In this document: positions 61,697-64,000 of the stretch, in pieces | How the letters are laid out: every line of letters begins with the position of its first letter | Position numbering within the stretch: the stretch's first letter is position 1 | Assembly (NCBI GenBank): GCA_038136035.1 | Contig: JAYPYV010000003.1 | Location: forward strand, 62,001 to 126,000 | DNA: 64,000 bases | Source: UBA9926 sp023261215 | GTDB taxonomy: Bacteria; Pseudomonadota; Gammaproteobacteria; Pseudomonadales; Azotimanducaceae | Direction: 5' to 3' | The notes under the pieces: model-generated | What the model saw: only the letters and a program-made list of their open reading frames with translations | Database searches by the model: none | Told to the model about the DNA's origin: nothing | Made by a program: the position numbers and the translations under genes

Positions 61697-62971
61697 TCAG
61701 GCAGCGGTTATCTCGTTGACGCACCTGAGCACTTCCGTCTGAAACACTTTGCCTCGCTCATTCACAATGTCGAGCACATGGAGCGACGTCGGCACAAACG
61801 CAAACCCGATCTGATGTTCTGGGTGCCATTGGAAGATTGAGCCTCCAAGGCCCATCCAACCATAGAACCCCTCTCGGCCAACATTCAGCCCCTTCTCCAC
61901 GGACCCCATGTCGGATAGATGACCAAAGCGCGCGACGCCTCCCTGACTGAATGTGGTGCGCATCCCCATATCTTCCGTCTTCAGCTCCGCATGAAGCGCT
62001 TGCCAGGCATCGCTCGAAAGATAAGTTCGACCCTCAAAGGAACCGCCGGCGGCCAGCATGGCCGCGAGTTTCGCGTAGCCCCGTGCTGATCCGTGCGAAT
62101 TCGCCGAGCAGGTCTCGCCTTGGGCAATGGCATCATCGTTAAAGGACTCGATTCCCGTCATGCCTAAAATGGGTACGGGTAATTTGCGATCAGCCCGTCC
62201 ACGCATCCGTCGCACCATGGGCGCCAAATTACGCACGAGGTCAAAGAGATGGTGGGTCACCGACCGACCCATCCAGGCTGGCAGACAACTTTTAAGCAAA
62301 TGCTTCGTAAGCGACAAAGGCTTGAGCGGTGAACGCCTATTCAATTCTGCATCGGTGAGCCCGAGCACCACATCGATTCCAAGCGGGCCAGCGATGTCCT
62401 CCCTCAGGAACTCTCCGATGGTTCGTCCTTTTGCATCGACGCGCCTGAACACTTCGTTGACAATCCACCCGCGGGTAATCGCGTGGTACTCCCGCTTGCT
62501 TCGTTCCGGGTTTTCATAATGTAACGCGTGCGCTTCCAGCTGCCTGCCGATCGCATTCGCCTTAATGCGATCAGTGCGCAAATCACTCGGGTCAAGACTG
62601 ATTTCTAATGCCGCCATTCCCGCCTCGTGGCGCATGAGGTCGGCCACCGTCAGCTCAGCCTTGCCATTGGCTGAAAACTCAGGCCAATAAGTCGCGATCG
62701 GCTGACCGTAATCCAGCAAGCCCTGGTCCACCAGCGAAGCCATAGCCAGGGCCTCAAGGTTCTTGCTGCTGCTGAATACGTTGACGATGGAGTCAGCATC
62801 GAAGGCTGCATCAGCCGTTTTTGATGCCCAGAGATCAACCACCTTCTCACCACGATGGTATACGCAGAGCTGAACATTGGTCTCGGCGCTGCGTGACACT
62901 TCCTGTTCAAAGCAGCGTTTAACCGACTCAAATCCTGAACCGACCTGGCCATTGATCATCACTTTCGCCAT
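61697..62971 (-). CDS. Class C beta-lactamase-fold serine hydrolase (EstB-like)
   Basis: Serine hydrolase of the beta-lactamase (PF00144) superfamily, about 424 aa from ATG 62971. The S-x-x-K motif is seen in NVFSSSKNLEALAM (about residue 70), the Tyr in REYHAITRGWIVNE (about 165), and a C-terminal GWMGLGGSIFQWHPE block. No convincing signal peptide is present, so it is probably cytoplasmic. Most such chromosomal members are esterases or amidases rather than resistance enzymes. Convergent with the second GST gene, 49 bp apart. Confidence 0.85.
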   Translation of the reverse strand: MAKVMINGQVGSGFESVKRCFEQEVSRSAETNVQLCVYHRGEKVVDLWASKTADAAFDADSIVNVFSSSKNLEALAMASLVDQGLLDYGQPIATYWPEFSANGKAELTVADLMRHEAGMAALEISLDPSDLRTDRIKANAIGRQLEAHALHYENPERSKREYHAITRGWIVNEVFRRVDAKGRTIGEFLREDIAGPLGIDVVLGLTDAELNRRSPLKPLSLTKHLLKSCLPAWMGRSVTHHLFDLVRNLAPMVRRMRGRADRKLPVPILGMTGIESFNDDAIAQGETCSANSHGSARGYAKLAAMLAAGGSFEGRTYLSSDAWQALHAELKTEDMGMRTTFSQGGVARFGHLSDMGSVEKGLNVGREGFYGWMGLGGSIFQWHPEHQIGFAFVPTSLHVLDIVNERGKVFQTEVLRCVNEITAA

Positions 62972-63046
62972 CTCATCAACTCTCACAGTTTTATTCTAAA
63001 TACAGGGCCTCTGCCCTCACGGAACGCGCTCAGATCTATGATCACC

Positions 63047-63583
63047 TCAATTCGTCATCTCAAGATAGGCATCCCGACTCATGCGATAAAGCAAATTGCC
63101 GACCGCAATGGCTCGCTCGTCCTGGGGATAAGACTCGACTGGAAATTTCGCAAGGGCCTTCTGCGAGCGAATATTCTGCTCGCCAATTTCGAAATATACG
63201 GCATTCACATGATTAAACAGAAAGGACAGCTGGATGTGTTTGACCGCCTGGTTCGCCCCACCGCCCCAAAGCGACCGAGCGATAAAGGAATACCCCAGGC
63301 GAATGCTGGGTTCTAGGACATCCAACCCATAAAAGCGCGTTGAACCCACTACCTCGCCAGACCCTTTGTCGACAATCGTGAAGCACCCCTCAGGATTCTG
63401 GAGTCCTACATCAAAGAATCGTTTAAAGACGTCTGGTTTCCAGCGATCACTCTGGGGGTGCTGCGCCCAGAGCTCAGGATCGCTCGCGACCTGATAAAGC
63501 GCGTCAAAGTGTCGGGGTTGGGTCTGCAGAAGATGAAAGCGCTCGCTCTCCAGATTCACTTTGAAGGTTTCGACTGTCAGCAT
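63047..63583 (-). CDS. GNAT acetyltransferase, RimJ/RimL type
   Basis: About 178-aa acetyltransferase from ATG 63583. Features typical of RimJ/RimL: N-terminal ESERFHLLQTQPRHF, GEVVGSTRFYGLD, then IRLGYSFIARSLWGGGANQAVKHI with the acetyl-CoA loop and NHVNAVYFEIGEQNIRSQKAL. ATG overlaps the DUF952 stop by 7 bases (ATGCTGA), so the two genes are coupled. It may modify amino-acid or protein N-termini; substrate unknown. Confidence 0.85.
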   Translation of the reverse strand: MLTVETFKVNLESERFHLLQTQPRHFDALYQVASDPELWAQHPQSDRWKPDVFKRFFDVGLQNPEGCFTIVDKGSGEVVGSTRFYGLDVLEPSIRLGYSFIARSLWGGGANQAVKHIQLSFLFNHVNAVYFEIGEQNIRSQKALAKFPVESYPQDERAIAVGNLLYRMSRDAYLEMTN

Positions 63584-63954
63584 TGGCTTTGCTCGCACAA
63601 GGTTTCTATTTCAGATGCGGCCAAAACCTGCTCTGGCAGATCAAATGCTCGTCGAGTCAACATCCATTGCTGAGCCACATCAGCCGCCCGCAACGAACCA
63701 TAAACATGGGGGAAGGCTCCCGGTCGAGGTGGCGAAGATTCAAAAACAAGCGATTCGCCTAGCCGCGATCGATCCACGGCCAAGAGAACAACGGTCTCGT
63801 GTCCGTCAAAATAACGTGCCAGCGTCAGCGAGAGCTGATGAGCCGATGACAAATGCACGTATCCATCTTGTGCATCGAGAGCCGTTTCGATCACTCCGGT
63901 TCGCTGCGCAACCTCCCATTCAACCTCGGTGAGCACCTTGTACAAGAGACTCAT
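63577..63954 (-). CDS. DUF952 family protein
   Basis: 125-aa protein from ATG 63954 (a GTG/ATG frame extends to 63981). It shows the DUF952 layout: LYKVLTEVEWE, DGYVHLSSAHQLSLTLARYF and HVYGSL with conserved His and Phe residues. Function is unknown; family members are small cytosolic proteins often beside GNATs or GSTs. It is coupled to the RimL-like gene through the overlapping stop and start. The window ends 46 bp upstream. Confidence 0.85.
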   Translation of the reverse strand: MSLLYKVLTEVEWEVAQRTGVIETALDAQDGYVHLSSAHQLSLTLARYFDGHETVVLLAVDRSRLGESLVFESSPPRPGAFPHVYGSLRAADVAQQWMLTRRAFDLPEQVLAASEIETLCEQSQC

Positions 63955-64000
63955 TGTTCCATCACCTTGGGTTGGAGGCATGCTCGTTGATTTCTCACCC

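Noticed and set aside
1..64000. CRISPR arrays, insertion sequences, prophage or integrative element boundaries
   Set aside because: No regularly spaced repeats, transposase or integrase (other than housekeeping XerD), att-like duplications or phage genes were seen.

Overview
This window looks like chromosomal DNA from a free-living, aerobic gammaproteobacterium, perhaps marine; I cannot name the genus. The evidence is gene order typical of the class: rpoE divergent from nadB, rpoE-rseA-rseB-rseC-mucD-lepA, sdhE-ygfX next to ygfZ, lysS-prfB, xerD-dsbC-hom, rpsP-rimM-trmD-rplS, and ffh beside a CcsA-like protein and a CorC-like protein (a Pseudomonas-like arrangement). RF2 is made by the classical +1 frameshift. 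No rRNA, tRNA, CRISPR array, prophage or insertion sequence was recognised.

Layout. 1-6.2 kb (minus): envelope-stress sigma factor RpoE, its anti-sigma system RseA/RseB/RseC, the periplasmic protease MucD and the start of LepA. Both the rpoE promoter region and an unusually long 574-bp rpoE-rseA gap carry sigma-E-like promoters. 6.2-9.8 kb: nadB, ygfX/sdhE (flavinylation of succinate dehydrogenase) and ygfZ. 10-14.3 kb (minus): prfB-lysS-ung-APH(6)-like kinase, closely packed. 14.6-20.4 kb (minus): xerD, dsbC, an AlaC-type aminotransferase, hom without thrC, and an MFS transporter. 21-24.8 kb (minus): ffh and the rpsP-rimM-trmD-rplS ribosome/tRNA operon. 25-30.2 kb: CcsA-like and CorC-like membrane proteins, and a large hybrid histidine kinase convergent to them. 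30.6-32.6 kb (minus): leuA with a readable attenuator (sigma-70 promoter, leucine-rich leader peptide, hairpins). 32.7-41.7 kb: gamma-carbonic anhydrase, two Nudix proteins, purL, free-methionine-sulfoxide reductase, tadA, an NnrU-family membrane protein and a CobW GTPase.

41.7-63 kb is more accessory and catabolic: a metal-dependent amidohydrolase overlapping the CobW gene, an LLM flavin enzyme, a DszC-like flavin monooxygenase or dehydrogenase, acnD-prpF (methylcitrate cycle) without prpB/prpC, a DhlA-like haloalkane dehalogenase, a Rieske oxygenase, a TauD-type dioxygenase, an amidase, an SDR, PhoH, a second Rieske protein with reversed domain order, two translationally coupled GST-fold proteins, a class-C beta-lactamase-fold hydrolase, two GNATs and a DUF952 protein. 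This suggests scavenging of varied organic compounds, but no single pathway can be assembled from it.

The strongest observations beyond routine annotation are the leuA attenuator, the second sigma-E-like promoter followed by about 500 nt of apparently non-coding DNA before rseA, a diverged 95-bp duplicated element that reads as related peptides at two loci, and the Rieske protein with a swapped domain order.
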